Origin: UBA1774 sp045628925
GTDB taxonomy: Bacteria > Bacillota > Clostridia > Oscillospirales > Oscillospiraceae
Assembly (NCBI GenBank): GCA_045628925.1
Contig: JAZQQF010000177.1
Location: forward strand, 3,573 to 67,572
Length of the DNA stretch: 64,000 nucleotides
Direction of reading: 5' to 3'
Positions 16,158 to 24,740 of the stretch are shown here, in pieces (position 1 is the stretch's first letter; every line of letters starts with the position of its first letter). The notes beneath the pieces were generated by a model. The model made no database searches. It worked only from the letters and a program-made list of their open reading frames with translations, and was not told the origin of the DNA. The position numbers were made by a program, and so were the translations under genes.

Positions 16158-16550
16158 ATGAAAAACCTGAATGAAAAGAAACTCGTGACCCGCCTCGGCG
16201 CATTCGCGACTACCGCGTTTGCCCTCGCCGCCCCCGCCTTCGCCGCCGGCGCTGACTTCGCTCAGATCGCCAAGCCCATCGTCGACCTGCTGGAATCCAT
16301 CCTCGGGCCCCTGCTGACCGTTGTCGTTGCTCTGGGCGCGCTGTACTGCGTCATCCTCGGTGTGAAGTTCGCCAAGGCCGAAGAGCCTCAGGAACGCGAG
16401 AAGGCCAAGAGCCATCTGAAGAACGCCATCATCGGCTACGTCATCATCTTCGTCCTGATCCTCGCCCTGCGTCTGCTGACCCCCGTCATGGCTGAGTGGG
16501 TCAACAAGAACGCCAAGGACACCATCATCAACACCACCAGTTTTACCTGA
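16158..16550 (+). CDS. VirB2/TrbC-like T4SS pilin
   Basis: The protein has 130 residues from ATG 16158 behind TTGGAGG. A signal sequence ending in FALAAPAFAAG is followed by two long hydrophobic helices (VDLLESILGPLLTVVVALGA and GYVIIFVLILALRLLTPVMA) separated by a charged loop with KAKSHLKNAIIG. This matches pilin-like conjugation proteins of Gram-positive bacteria, where the loop consensus is KAK..L.NAIIG. Codon choice is strongly biased towards C- and G-ending optimal codons, more than in its neighbours, which fits an abundant structural subunit. It precedes the secreted 695-aa protein, VirD4, VirB6 and VirB4 genes. Confidence 0.75.
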   Translation: MKNLNEKKLVTRLGAFATTAFALAAPAFAAGADFAQIAKPIVDLLESILGPLLTVVVALGALYCVILGVKFAKAEEPQEREKAKSHLKNAIIGYVIIFVLILALRLLTPVMAEWVNKNAKDTIINTTSFT

Positions 16551-16612
16551 TCCCTGAAAGCACTTACCCTTCCGGAAGGAAGGAGCAGAACCTGATCTGC
16601 ATCTGAAATACC

Positions 16613-16647
16613 GCATCCCGCTGTTCGGAATCCGGGCAGCGGGATGC
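16613..16647 (+). other. Intergenic hairpin after the pilin gene
   Basis: GCATCCCGCTG pairs perfectly with CAGCGGGATGC across a 13-base loop, with no T tract behind it. It may stabilise the upstream pilin message or reduce read-through. Confidence 0.5.
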
Positions 16648-16710
16648 AGAGCAGAATGATCTCACGATCCACGGCATTTTATCTCAGCAGACATGAAAGG
16701 AAGCCGGTAT

Positions 16711-18798
16711 ATGAAGGAACGTATTTTGAACTGCCCCATCGGAAAGCTGCCCGTCAAGCGCATGGGCATTCTGATGCTGGCATTTCTCTGCCTGTTGACC
16801 ATGCTGCCCTGGCAGCAGGCCCGTGCGGATGACCCTGTCAAAAGCGCAACGGAATATGACTGGCACCTCATCGCAACGCAGTCCGACCTGCCGAAGACCG
16901 GTGTCGCCTATCCCATGCTGCTCCTTTACGAGGATTTTGGTGGGAACTACCATTACCTGAAATCGCTCAGGGAACATACGAACGGTAACCATACGCTTTG
17001 GCGCGACGGATTGGACAAAGCTCAGAGCAGTATGCCGCCTTCGGTTTCAAAGCGGTTTAAGCAATGGCTGAAGGACAATGGCTATCCGGATTATACCGAT
17101 TCGAAAAATATTGCTCCGTTATACGATCTGGCCTATGCTGAAACGCTGGGAAAATTCATCTCGTCAGACCGCGAGAGTATGTGCATTTTGAGCCATTACA
17201 CGACAAAGCCCATCAAAAGCGGGTCAAAGGTGAATTACATCCAGCCGGACTCTCTGAGTCTGGATGAGATGCTGGCTACCGGCATCAACCCGGAGCTGAA
17301 GGAATTTACGACAAAGACACTGGTCACCAGCTGGGAGCTGATCGTGGAGGGCGGCCAGAACAAACACAAGGAACATTACATCTACCTCAAGTGCGGCGAC
17401 AACTTTATGTTTGACGAGCCCGGTTCGCCTGCCCAGCTGGATATGCGCGGATACGACAGCGATGATGCAGACGATTATATGTATTCCATCTATACGTCCG
17501 AACTCGGAGGCGACCGATATGCGTATACGCCGGACGGGTACTGCCAGATCTACTGGCTGCACAGCGGCGGCACGGACTCCGGCCTTGTATGGGACACGGA
17601 AGGAAATCTGGTCGGCACCATCGAGAAGGACAACCCCTGCTACAGCATCTTCAAAATGTACTACGCGACGGAGCGGACGGTTTCCCTCATTGACAAGGAC
17701 TATACCGTTCCCGCCGGCAGCGTGTTTTATGCCGACGATAATACCGAGATCGCCGACGGCGTGAATCTCTTCATCGCCCCCGGCGGCGTCCTGAGCGTCA
17801 ACGGCGTTCTGCACAATAACGGCACCATCAACGTGATGGGCACGATGATCATGAACCCCGGATCGCTGGTGACATCAGGCTTGAACGAATTTAATAATAC
17901 CGGACAGATCAATGTCTATAACGGCGACGTGGACATTATCAGCATTGTCTGGTCGCTTGACGAAGAAAATTCCAAGCTCCGCGAGCTTTACAATAAATCC
18001 AAGGCCGAACTGGGAGAGGAGATCGCTCAGCTCGAATATCGGATGGTGCTCCTGCAGTATCAGTATGAGCGCCACACGGATATGAGTGCAAATCCGCTGA
18101 GCGATGAAGAGTACGAAAGGGTCGCACAGGAATATCTCAGTGTGAATGAAGAGTATTCGCGGCTCATGAAGCTTTATACTTCCCGCTTCTATGAAGACCC
18201 CGAGAGCTTCTTCAAAGAGCTTGAGAAGGAGTATGACACGAAAGAACTCTACTTCACCGGCTGCGAGGGCATTCTGGTCCTTTTGGAGGATTCCGTCCTG
18301 CTGCTTCCCGATAAAAGTGAAAGTATCCTCAATCTCTATCATGGAGCGACCTGCGTCAACAATGGCGTTATGATCCTGCCGACCGGGATTAACGTCTGGG
18401 GCGCAGAGCTTGTGAACTATGAGAAGGGGCATATCTTCCTCGGTTATTCCTATCCCACCAACGTGGCGACCGCAAATTCGTTCACCTTCAAAAATATGGG
18501 GACCGAGAATGCCGCGATCGTGGGCGCAACGACTCTGGATGATGCGGTTCTGAGTATTAACTTGGGGGAATATTTCAATATCACCCATGGATCTTTAGCC
18601 GGCAAATGGCCGAGCGATATCCGCAACAAAGGCGTCATCAAGTCGGATTCGATCGGGGTCAACGTCGGAGGCTACGCCAACATTATTTCTACCACGGATT
18701 ACGATACACTGAAGAAAATGGATTCACAGGATCTTGTGAATGGGTTCTTGCGCCACAATAACGGTATTGTCAATATCGCGAACTGTTATGTAAAATGA
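16711..18798 (+). CDS. Large secreted protein of the T4SS-like locus
   Basis: The protein has 695 residues from ATG 16711, preceded by AAAGGAAG; an in-frame ATG at 16693 is less well placed. A basic leader and hydrophobic stretch (MGILMLAFLCLLTML) form a signal peptide cleaved near QQARA. Residues about 340-405 alternate short strands with NG/GG turns (VLSVNGVLHNNGTINVMG), like a beta-helix or carbohydrate-binding stalk. Residues about 415-520 are rich in E/K/L and look coiled-coil. No LPXTG motif or C-terminal membrane helix is seen. I recognise no family. It is likely an extracellular component of the apparatus or a secreted partner. Confidence 0.6.
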   Translation: MKERILNCPIGKLPVKRMGILMLAFLCLLTMLPWQQARADDPVKSATEYDWHLIATQSDLPKTGVAYPMLLLYEDFGGNYHYLKSLREHTNGNHTLWRDGLDKAQSSMPPSVSKRFKQWLKDNGYPDYTDSKNIAPLYDLAYAETLGKFISSDRESMCILSHYTTKPIKSGSKVNYIQPDSLSLDEMLATGINPELKEFTTKTLVTSWELIVEGGQNKHKEHYIYLKCGDNFMFDEPGSPAQLDMRGYDSDDADDYMYSIYTSELGGDRYAYTPDGYCQIYWLHSGGTDSGLVWDTEGNLVGTIEKDNPCYSIFKMYYATERTVSLIDKDYTVPAGSVFYADDNTEIADGVNLFIAPGGVLSVNGVLHNNGTINVMGTMIMNPGSLVTSGLNEFNNTGQINVYNGDVDIISIVWSLDEENSKLRELYNKSKAELGEEIAQLEYRMVLLQYQYERHTDMSANPLSDEEYERVAQEYLSVNEEYSRLMKLYTSRFYEDPESFFKELEKEYDTKELYFTGCEGILVLLEDSVLLLPDKSESILNLYHGATCVNNGVMILPTGINVWGAELVNYEKGHIFLGYSYPTNVATANSFTFKNMGTENAAIVGATTLDDAVLSINLGEYFNITHGSLAGKWPSDIRNKGVIKSDSIGVNVGGYANIISTTDYDTLKKMDSQDLVNGFLRHNNGIVNIANCYVK

Positions 18799-18817
18799 TT
18801 GTTGGATTACCGCCTTA

Positions 18818-18845
18818 CCGCAGCCGGCCAGTATCCCGGCTGCGG
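18818..18845 (+). other. Intergenic hairpin before virD4
   Basis: CCGCAGCCGG and CCGGCTGCGG form a 10-bp perfect stem with an 8-base loop and no T tract, 33 bp before the VirD4 start. Confidence 0.5.
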
Positions 18846-18877
18846 GAGGCCAGACCCGCTGAAACGGAGATGAAGCC

Positions 18878-20881
18878 ATGTTCAGTAAAATCAAAGATGC
18901 GCTTGCCGGCGTCGCGTACCGAACGATCGGCCTTTATGTTCTGCTTGGTCTGATCGCATCCGGTATCATCGGCTTCCTTACGCGCAATGTCATCGGAAAT
19001 CTCTCCAGCGTTTTCAACGGGGAAGGCTTCCATTTCCAGCTGCGGTATTTCATTTCCCTGCAGACCTGGCTCATCGGCATCGTGATCGTGTTCATCGTGC
19101 TGCTGGTGGTCTTTGTGGGAAAGGGGAGCAACCTGTTCAAGGGCGGTCTGTTCTCCAGTAGCAAGGAAGGCGACGTGGAGTCCGTTCTGGAAAACAGCCG
19201 CTACATGACCAATAAGGAACGGGACAAGAACTTCGATTACCACACCTATGAGGACCTGCAGAGCGCGAAAAAGGACGGCGTGCCCGTTCGCGCCGTGCTG
19301 GACAATAAGGGAAAGCTGCAGATCAATTTCCTGACCGGCGCGCATTCGCTGGTCATCGGCTCTACCGGTTCCGGTAAGACCACGACCTTTATCAACCCGA
19401 TGATCCAGCTGCTGGGCGCGACCAACTGCGGCTCCAGCATGATCATGACCGACCCGAAGGGCGAACTGTTCGACCTGCATTCCGCGTTCCTGAAGTCGCG
19501 CGGATATGACGTCATGGTGCTGGATCTGCGTGATACATATTCCTCTTCCAGATGGAACCCGCTGGATCCGATCTGGGATATGTATCAGGAATACGCCGCG
19601 GCCGGGAACGATATCATCGCCCACCGCGACGAAATGGAGAATTATCCCACCCTGAAGCAGATGGACGGGCTCGCCGAACCGGGCAGCGTCTGGTGCGAGT
19701 GGAGAGGGAAGGCCTATGCTGACCTGCACCATTGCCAGGATGACGTGAGCGTCACCAAGCAGAAGATCTACGATGAAATGTATGAGGACCTGAACGACCT
19801 CGTCGCCGGTATCTGCCCGATCACAAACGACAAGGATCCGCTTTGGGAAAAGGGCGCCCGAAGCATCGTTCTGGCGACCTGCCTCGCCATGCTGGAGGAC
19901 AGTCAGGATGAACGCCTCGGCATGACGAAGGAGAAATTCAATTTCTTCAACCTCAATAAGATCCTTACCAACAGCGACAATGAGTACGAAGCGCTCAAGA
20001 AGTATTTCGAGGGCCGCAGCGCCCTTTCGCAGGCCGTCACGCTCTCCCGTCAGGTGCTTGCCGCCGCCGATCAGACCATGTCCAGCTATATGTCCATCAC
20101 GTTCGATAAGCTGAACCTGTTCAATGACCGGGGCATCTGCGGCCTGACCAGCGCGACCGATATCCATGCCGACCAGTTTGCGGAACGGCCGACTGCTCTG
20201 TTTTTGAAGATCCCGGATGAAAAGGATACCCGCCACGGGCTGGCATCGCTGTTCATCCTCAGTATGTATAAGGCGCTCATCAAGGTCGCCTCCGCGCGTG
20301 AAGACCTTGCCCTGCCGCGCAACGTCTATTTCATCATGGACGAATTCGGTAATATGCCGAAGATCGAAAAGTTCGATAAGATGATCACCGTCGGCCGAAG
20401 CCGCAAGATCTGGTTCAACATGGTCGTCCAGAGCTACGCGCAGCTCAATAATTTCTACGGCGAAGGCGTCGCGGACGTCGTGAAGTCCAACTGCGCCATG
20501 AAGATGTTCATCGGTTCCAACGATATCGGCACCTGCAAGGAATTTTCCGAGCTTTGCGGCAACAAGACCGTCCGCACCAATTCCACTTCCTCCAGCGTCG
20601 GCGCGAAGGAAGGGGAGATGAACATCTCCAGCCAGATGCAGACGCGTCCGCTCATCTACCCCAGCGAGCTGCAGAAGCTGAACAACAAGGTGTCCACCGG
20701 CAACGCGATCATCGTTACCTTCGGCAATTACCCGCTGATGACGAAATATACGCCTTCTTATAAGTGCGATTTCTATCAGTTCGGAAAAATGGATCTGGAT
20801 GATATCCGTTCGCACGTGTTCCGTGCGGAAGCGGTCGCATACGACATCGTTGGCCGAAATGCCACGGTGCTTGGAGAATAA
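18878..20881 (+). CDS. VirD4/TraG-family coupling ATPase
   Basis: The protein has 667 residues. Two N-terminal membrane helices (about 12-35 and 60-85) precede a cytosolic ATPase with Walker A GSTGSGKT at about 161-168 and Walker B VYFIMDEFGN at about 483-492. Also present are MTDPKGELFD and the family motif GRSRKIWFNMVVQSYAQLNN. This is the Clostridia-type VirD4 (CD1115-like) that recruits substrates to a type IV secretion channel. In conjugative elements it docks the relaxosome, but no relaxase is encoded here, so its clients are probably proteins. It is followed 15 bp later by a membrane-anchored Ig-like protein. Confidence 0.92.
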   Translation: MFSKIKDALAGVAYRTIGLYVLLGLIASGIIGFLTRNVIGNLSSVFNGEGFHFQLRYFISLQTWLIGIVIVFIVLLVVFVGKGSNLFKGGLFSSSKEGDVESVLENSRYMTNKERDKNFDYHTYEDLQSAKKDGVPVRAVLDNKGKLQINFLTGAHSLVIGSTGSGKTTTFINPMIQLLGATNCGSSMIMTDPKGELFDLHSAFLKSRGYDVMVLDLRDTYSSSRWNPLDPIWDMYQEYAAAGNDIIAHRDEMENYPTLKQMDGLAEPGSVWCEWRGKAYADLHHCQDDVSVTKQKIYDEMYEDLNDLVAGICPITNDKDPLWEKGARSIVLATCLAMLEDSQDERLGMTKEKFNFFNLNKILTNSDNEYEALKKYFEGRSALSQAVTLSRQVLAAADQTMSSYMSITFDKLNLFNDRGICGLTSATDIHADQFAERPTALFLKIPDEKDTRHGLASLFILSMYKALIKVASAREDLALPRNVYFIMDEFGNMPKIEKFDKMITVGRSRKIWFNMVVQSYAQLNNFYGEGVADVVKSNCAMKMFIGSNDIGTCKEFSELCGNKTVRTNSTSSSVGAKEGEMNISSQMQTRPLIYPSELQKLNNKVSTGNAIIVTFGNYPLMTKYTPSYKCDFYQFGKMDLDDIRSHVFRAEAVAYDIVGRNATVLGE

Positions 20882-20896
20882 TCGGGAGGAGCCGCT

Positions 20897-21856
20897 ATGA
20901 AAAGGATCATTCTGTTTCTGCTTGCCATGCTCCTGCTGCTGCCTGCAGCTGCGCTCGCAGACGAGACCATCACGGAGGTCGATCCCTTTACCGGGCTTCC
21001 GCTGGATGAAGCCGAGGAGGAGACCGAGGTCGGCATTTCCGTGCCGGATGTAGAGACCGTCATCTGGATCAGCTCCGGGCAGTATTACGATCTGGAGAAA
21101 CGTGCGTTTGCGTTGGACCTGAGTCTGGTCCTGCCTGCCATGCTGTATTCGTCTGTCGCCGACGGAATGGTCACGACAGCTCCGGTGTCCGTCACCGTTC
21201 CCGCCGGGACGACGGCCGTTCTTTACCGAAACGGCACCCAGATAGAAAACCCGGATTTTTCCCGCATCGACGAACCCGGCAGCTACGTGGTCAGCATCAG
21301 CGGCAATTCCGCGAGGACCATTGAACCGCTTACATTTACGATCGTTCCGGAGCTGACCGGAAAGCTGGACTTTGTTTCCATGCCGCAGGGCTTTGTGATC
21401 ACCTCCGTAACGAAAGACGGAACGGCCGTGCCCTATCTCCCCATGGAGGCGGATCTGGCAGAGGAAGGCGAGTACTGCATCAATTATCTCTGCGAAGCGA
21501 CAGGGCTTCCTTATCAGCTGAATCTGACCGTCGACCATACGCCTCCGGAGCTGAAGCTGGAAGCGGTGCAGAACGGCGTCGCAAAAGGCCCGGTCGATAT
21601 TTCCGATATTGAAGAAGACGCGCGCATCTTGATCACGCTGGATGGCGCCCGTATCGACTATTCGGAAACGCTGAAAACCAGCGGCGTGTACAGCATCTAT
21701 CTGGAAGACGCCGCCGGCAATTCCAACCATTATGATTTCACGATCATGATCTACCTCAATCTGAGCGCGTATATCTTTATCATCGCGTTCGTTCTGGTGA
21801 TCGCCGCGCTCGTGATCTATCTGATCATTTCCCGCAAAAAGCTTCGCGTTCGCTGA
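20897..21856 (+). CDS. Exported Ig-like protein with C-terminal membrane anchor
   Basis: The protein has 319 residues. It has a signal peptide (ILFLLAMLLLLPAAALA), a beta-rich extracellular part and one C-terminal membrane helix (LSAYIFIIAFVLVIAALVIYL) followed by the basic tail SRKKLRVR. Two or three Ig-like repeats are suggested by segments ending VPAGTTAVLYRNG, DEPGSYVVSISGN and LKTSGVYSIYLEDAAGN. This topology places the domains outside with a short cytoplasmic tail. Its place between VirD4 and the VirB6-like gene suggests a structural or adhesive component of the channel. I recognise no named family. Confidence 0.65.
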   Translation: MKRIILFLLAMLLLLPAAALADETITEVDPFTGLPLDEAEEETEVGISVPDVETVIWISSGQYYDLEKRAFALDLSLVLPAMLYSSVADGMVTTAPVSVTVPAGTTAVLYRNGTQIENPDFSRIDEPGSYVVSISGNSARTIEPLTFTIVPELTGKLDFVSMPQGFVITSVTKDGTAVPYLPMEADLAEEGEYCINYLCEATGLPYQLNLTVDHTPPELKLEAVQNGVAKGPVDISDIEEDARILITLDGARIDYSETLKTSGVYSIYLEDAAGNSNHYDFTIMIYLNLSAYIFIIAFVLVIAALVIYLIISRKKLRVR

Positions 21857-21898
21857 GAGCGAATATAGAATATCCTTGAGAAGGAGTGCATCCTGCAG

Positions 21899-24682
21899 AT
21901 GTTTGATTTCGTTGATGGTATTTTCGATGCGCTGAAGGGCTTCGCCAGCTCGATCGCAGACGCCATTTCCGGCGCTGTCATGGACATGCTCAACAGCCTC
22001 ATTGGAAACATCCTGCTGTGGATCACCCAGCGGCTGTGTGAGGTCGTTCATGCGGTATATTCGATCTTCGCTGTTTTTGCAGGCATTACCAAGGTCGAAT
22101 ATAACGGGGAAGCCACCTATCTCTTCAACGTGTTTTTCGAGAACAGCACCGTGTCAAGCATTTACTGGGGCATGGCAATGATCGGCTTCGTGCTGCTGTT
22201 CGGCTTTACCATCTTTGCGATCCTGCAGAAGATCTTCGACCTGAACGACCGGAAGCAGCATTCCATCGGTCAGATCCTCGGCAGTGCTTTCAAGAGCTTT
22301 CTCGTGATGATCTCGCTGACGGCGATCCTCACGTTCAGCATCACGCTGTGCAATGTGCTGATCCAGCAGGTGAGCTACGTATTCGATCAGGGGAACACGC
22401 TTGCAAAGCAGCAGGAGATCGTTTTTACGGACGAACAGTATGCCACCATGGCACGAATACTGAATACCATCGGCAATTATTCACTGAACCCGGGCTATTC
22501 CCAGCGCTATAATATGAATACCTGCTACAATGAGATCCGGATGGATCTGCTGTATCTGCAGCAGCAGGGCGTATTCGACCTGCAATATCCGGAAGTAGAT
22601 GAAGAAGGAAAAGCGAACCCAACCTGGCAAAGCGCGCTGGAAAAGCTGATGCTTGCGAACGATCCGAATCATGAGCTGAAAGTCGACGTTCTGTACAGCG
22701 AAGTCAATCAGGCGATGGAGGAGATCATCTCCTATATCCGCTATGATGCCGAGTTTTATCCGATTTCGGAATATAAGAATAAATACGCTTCGGCTTCCTC
22801 CGTGCCGCTGGACCGGGTGCTGTTCCTTTCCGGTACCATGGACAGTGCACGCAATAATTACTACAATCAGAATCCGGGCATGGACGATGGCCTCCGCGGC
22901 GCGTTTTATATCGGAGAAGAGAAGAGCATTTATTCGAAAAAGGACGTGGAATCCGCGTTCAACATCGGGATCGGCGGCATTAACTATCTCATGATCTGGT
23001 TCGGCTGGTACTGGGTCATGAAGAACCTCGTCCGCTGCATCCTCAGCTGCGTTGCACGAATCATCAATGTGGTCGGCCTTTACATCGTGGCGCCGCCGAT
23101 CGCTGCGGTCATGCCGCTGGATGACGGGCAGAAGTTCAAGGAATGGACGACCGCGATCATCATCCAGATGGTCGGTATTTTCGGCAGCATCATTCCCATG
23201 CGTCTGGTGATGATGTTCCTGCCCATCGTGATGGACAGCAAGCTCGTCCTTGTTTCGTCCCCGGTCATCAATCTGTTTGCCAAGGTCGTTCTGCTGTACG
23301 GTATGATGGAAGCTGTCGGCCGGTTCGGCGGCATTCTCACCGGTATCCTTGCCAATAACGCCGGCGGCGAAGCACTCCGTGCGCTGGATTACAACGACAA
23401 GGCCGACAAGAAGTTCAGCCGTCTGGGCGGCAAATATCTGCCGTTCTCGACGGATGTTGACGACCCGAACGGCGACCGCAAGAGAGCTGAAAAGGACCGC
23501 AAAGAGGCAAAAGACGAAAAGAAGAAGCGGGAAGCGGAAAACAAGAAAAACAACCAGAGCCTGCAGACTTCTAACAGTAAGTCCGGTTCCGGCGGAAGCA
23601 GCAAGTCCTCTGAAGGCGGAGACAATAAGAATGAGTATATGACCGCCGACGATCTGCCGAATAACGAACAGGGACAGCAGCAGGGCGGAAACTCCAATGA
23701 GAACGAAGGGACGCCCACCAATCAGGGCAGCATCGGTACGAACGTGACCGACGGCAACGCGACAGAGGGGAACACGCAGCAGAACAGCGGGAATACCTCA
23801 AACGACGACCAGCTGCCCGAGAACCAGCAAGGCCAGCAAAGCAGTGAAGACGGCGAAGGCGGCGACAATAACGGAAATACATCCGGTGATCTGGCTGACA
23901 ACCTTCAGAGCCTGCAGGGCGGCGACAACAACGGAAATACGTCCGGCGATCTGGCTGACAACCTTCAAAGCATGCAGGGCGGCGAAGGTGGCGAAGGCGG
24001 CGGTGAAGGCGGCGATTCGAACGGTCAGCTGCCTGAAAACCAGCAGAATCTGCAGAGTGAGCAGAACGGAAATCCCACTGTAGCGCCGCAGGGCGGTCTC
24101 GGTACGAACGGCGGTCAGGGCAGTAATGTGCCGAAGTCGGGCGGAACACAGACGCAGGGCGGCACCGGGAGGACTTCTTCCGGAACACAGCAGGGCGGCG
24201 GCCAGGGCGGGACGCAGGTCCCCAGAACGAGTCAGACCCAGCAGAGCGGCGGTACGAACGGGACGCAGCTTCCGAAAACGAACCAGTCCCAGCAGACGTC
24301 GCACAGAACCGTCGATGTCGGCACCCAGACGGACGTGACCGGAAGTACCGGGATGACCGGGGGCAGCAACCAGCAAAGCAGTGTGCCGAAAAATCAGAAC
24401 AATGTCGGCAATACGCAGGAAGAGAGAAATTCCGGCGGCAACAACGGCAACGTCGGCAACAATCAGCAGGGGAATCCGTTCACGGTGGAACAGGGACCGT
24501 CCTTGAATTATCCGGCGCAATCCGGAACACCGAGTTTCTCCTATAACGATCTGGATACCGCTCAGAAACAGCAGATACTGGATAATCTCTTCGGAGCCGG
24601 AATGGTAAACGCTTCTACCGGAAAGCCCACGTATTCGGTTCTTAAAAAGACGGCGCCGAAGACGCGGAAGAAGAAAGAATGA
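21899..24682 (+). CDS. VirB6/TrbL-like channel protein with long N/Q/G-rich tail
   Basis: The protein has 927 residues. Residues 1-490 contain several amphipathic and transmembrane helices (for example YWGMAMIGFVLLFGFTIFAI, and later IVAPPIAAVMPLDDGQKFK). That second motif resembles the Clostridia ICE transmembrane proteins that fill the VirB6 role. After a lysine/glutamate-rich stretch (about 525-555), residues 560-900 are low complexity, rich in Asn, Gln, Gly, Ser and Thr, with an exact-register 20-residue duplication. The last 45 residues return to ordinary sequence, ending TAPKTRKKKE. The inner-membrane channel role is inferred from position between VirD4 and VirB4. The tail is unusual in length. 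Confidence 0.75.
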   Translation: MFDFVDGIFDALKGFASSIADAISGAVMDMLNSLIGNILLWITQRLCEVVHAVYSIFAVFAGITKVEYNGEATYLFNVFFENSTVSSIYWGMAMIGFVLLFGFTIFAILQKIFDLNDRKQHSIGQILGSAFKSFLVMISLTAILTFSITLCNVLIQQVSYVFDQGNTLAKQQEIVFTDEQYATMARILNTIGNYSLNPGYSQRYNMNTCYNEIRMDLLYLQQQGVFDLQYPEVDEEGKANPTWQSALEKLMLANDPNHELKVDVLYSEVNQAMEEIISYIRYDAEFYPISEYKNKYASASSVPLDRVLFLSGTMDSARNNYYNQNPGMDDGLRGAFYIGEEKSIYSKKDVESAFNIGIGGINYLMIWFGWYWVMKNLVRCILSCVARIINVVGLYIVAPPIAAVMPLDDGQKFKEWTTAIIIQMVGIFGSIIPMRLVMMFLPIVMDSKLVLVSSPVINLFAKVVLLYGMMEAVGRFGGILTGILANNAGGEALRALDYNDKADKKFSRLGGKYLPFSTDVDDPNGDRKRAEKDRKEAKDEKKKREAENKKNNQSLQTSNSKSGSGGSSKSSEGGDNKNEYMTADDLPNNEQGQQQGGNSNENEGTPTNQGSIGTNVTDGNATEGNTQQNSGNTSNDDQLPENQQGQQSSEDGEGGDNNGNTSGDLADNLQSLQGGDNNGNTSGDLADNLQSMQGGEGGEGGGEGGDSNGQLPENQQNLQSEQNGNPTVAPQGGLGTNGGQGSNVPKSGGTQTQGGTGRTSSGTQQGGGQGGTQVPRTSQTQQSGGTNGTQLPKTNQSQQTSHRTVDVGTQTDVTGSTGMTGGSNQQSSVPKNQNNVGNTQEERNSGGNNGNVGNNQQGNPFTVEQGPSLNYPAQSGTPSFSYNDLDTAQKQQILDNLFGAGMVNASTGKPTYSVLKKTAPKTRKKKE
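23861..23980 (+). repeat. Two 60-bp tandem units in the VirB6-like tail
   Basis: Units 23861-23920 and 23921-23980 differ at a handful of mostly third positions. Each encodes 20 residues beginning GDNNGNTSGDLADNLQS. This looks like a recent in-frame duplication within low-complexity sequence. Confidence 0.8.
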
Positions 24683-24690
24683 TTTGATCC

Positions 24691-24714
24691 GATCCTGATC
24701 ATGTCGACAGGATC
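24691..24714 (+). other. Intergenic hairpin before virB4
   Basis: GATCCTG pairs with CAGGATC (7 bp, 10-base loop), 27 bp before the VirB4 start. It is weak and without a T tract, but similar in placement to other hairpins in this locus. Confidence 0.35.
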
Positions 24715-24740
24715 AACTTGCAGGAAGGCAGGGGAAAACA

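Noticed and set aside
18815..22051. A 1,078-codon open frame on the minus strand
   Set aside because: It shadows virD4, whose Walker motifs are on the plus strand. Its translation is low-information, rich in His, Arg, Asp and Gly.
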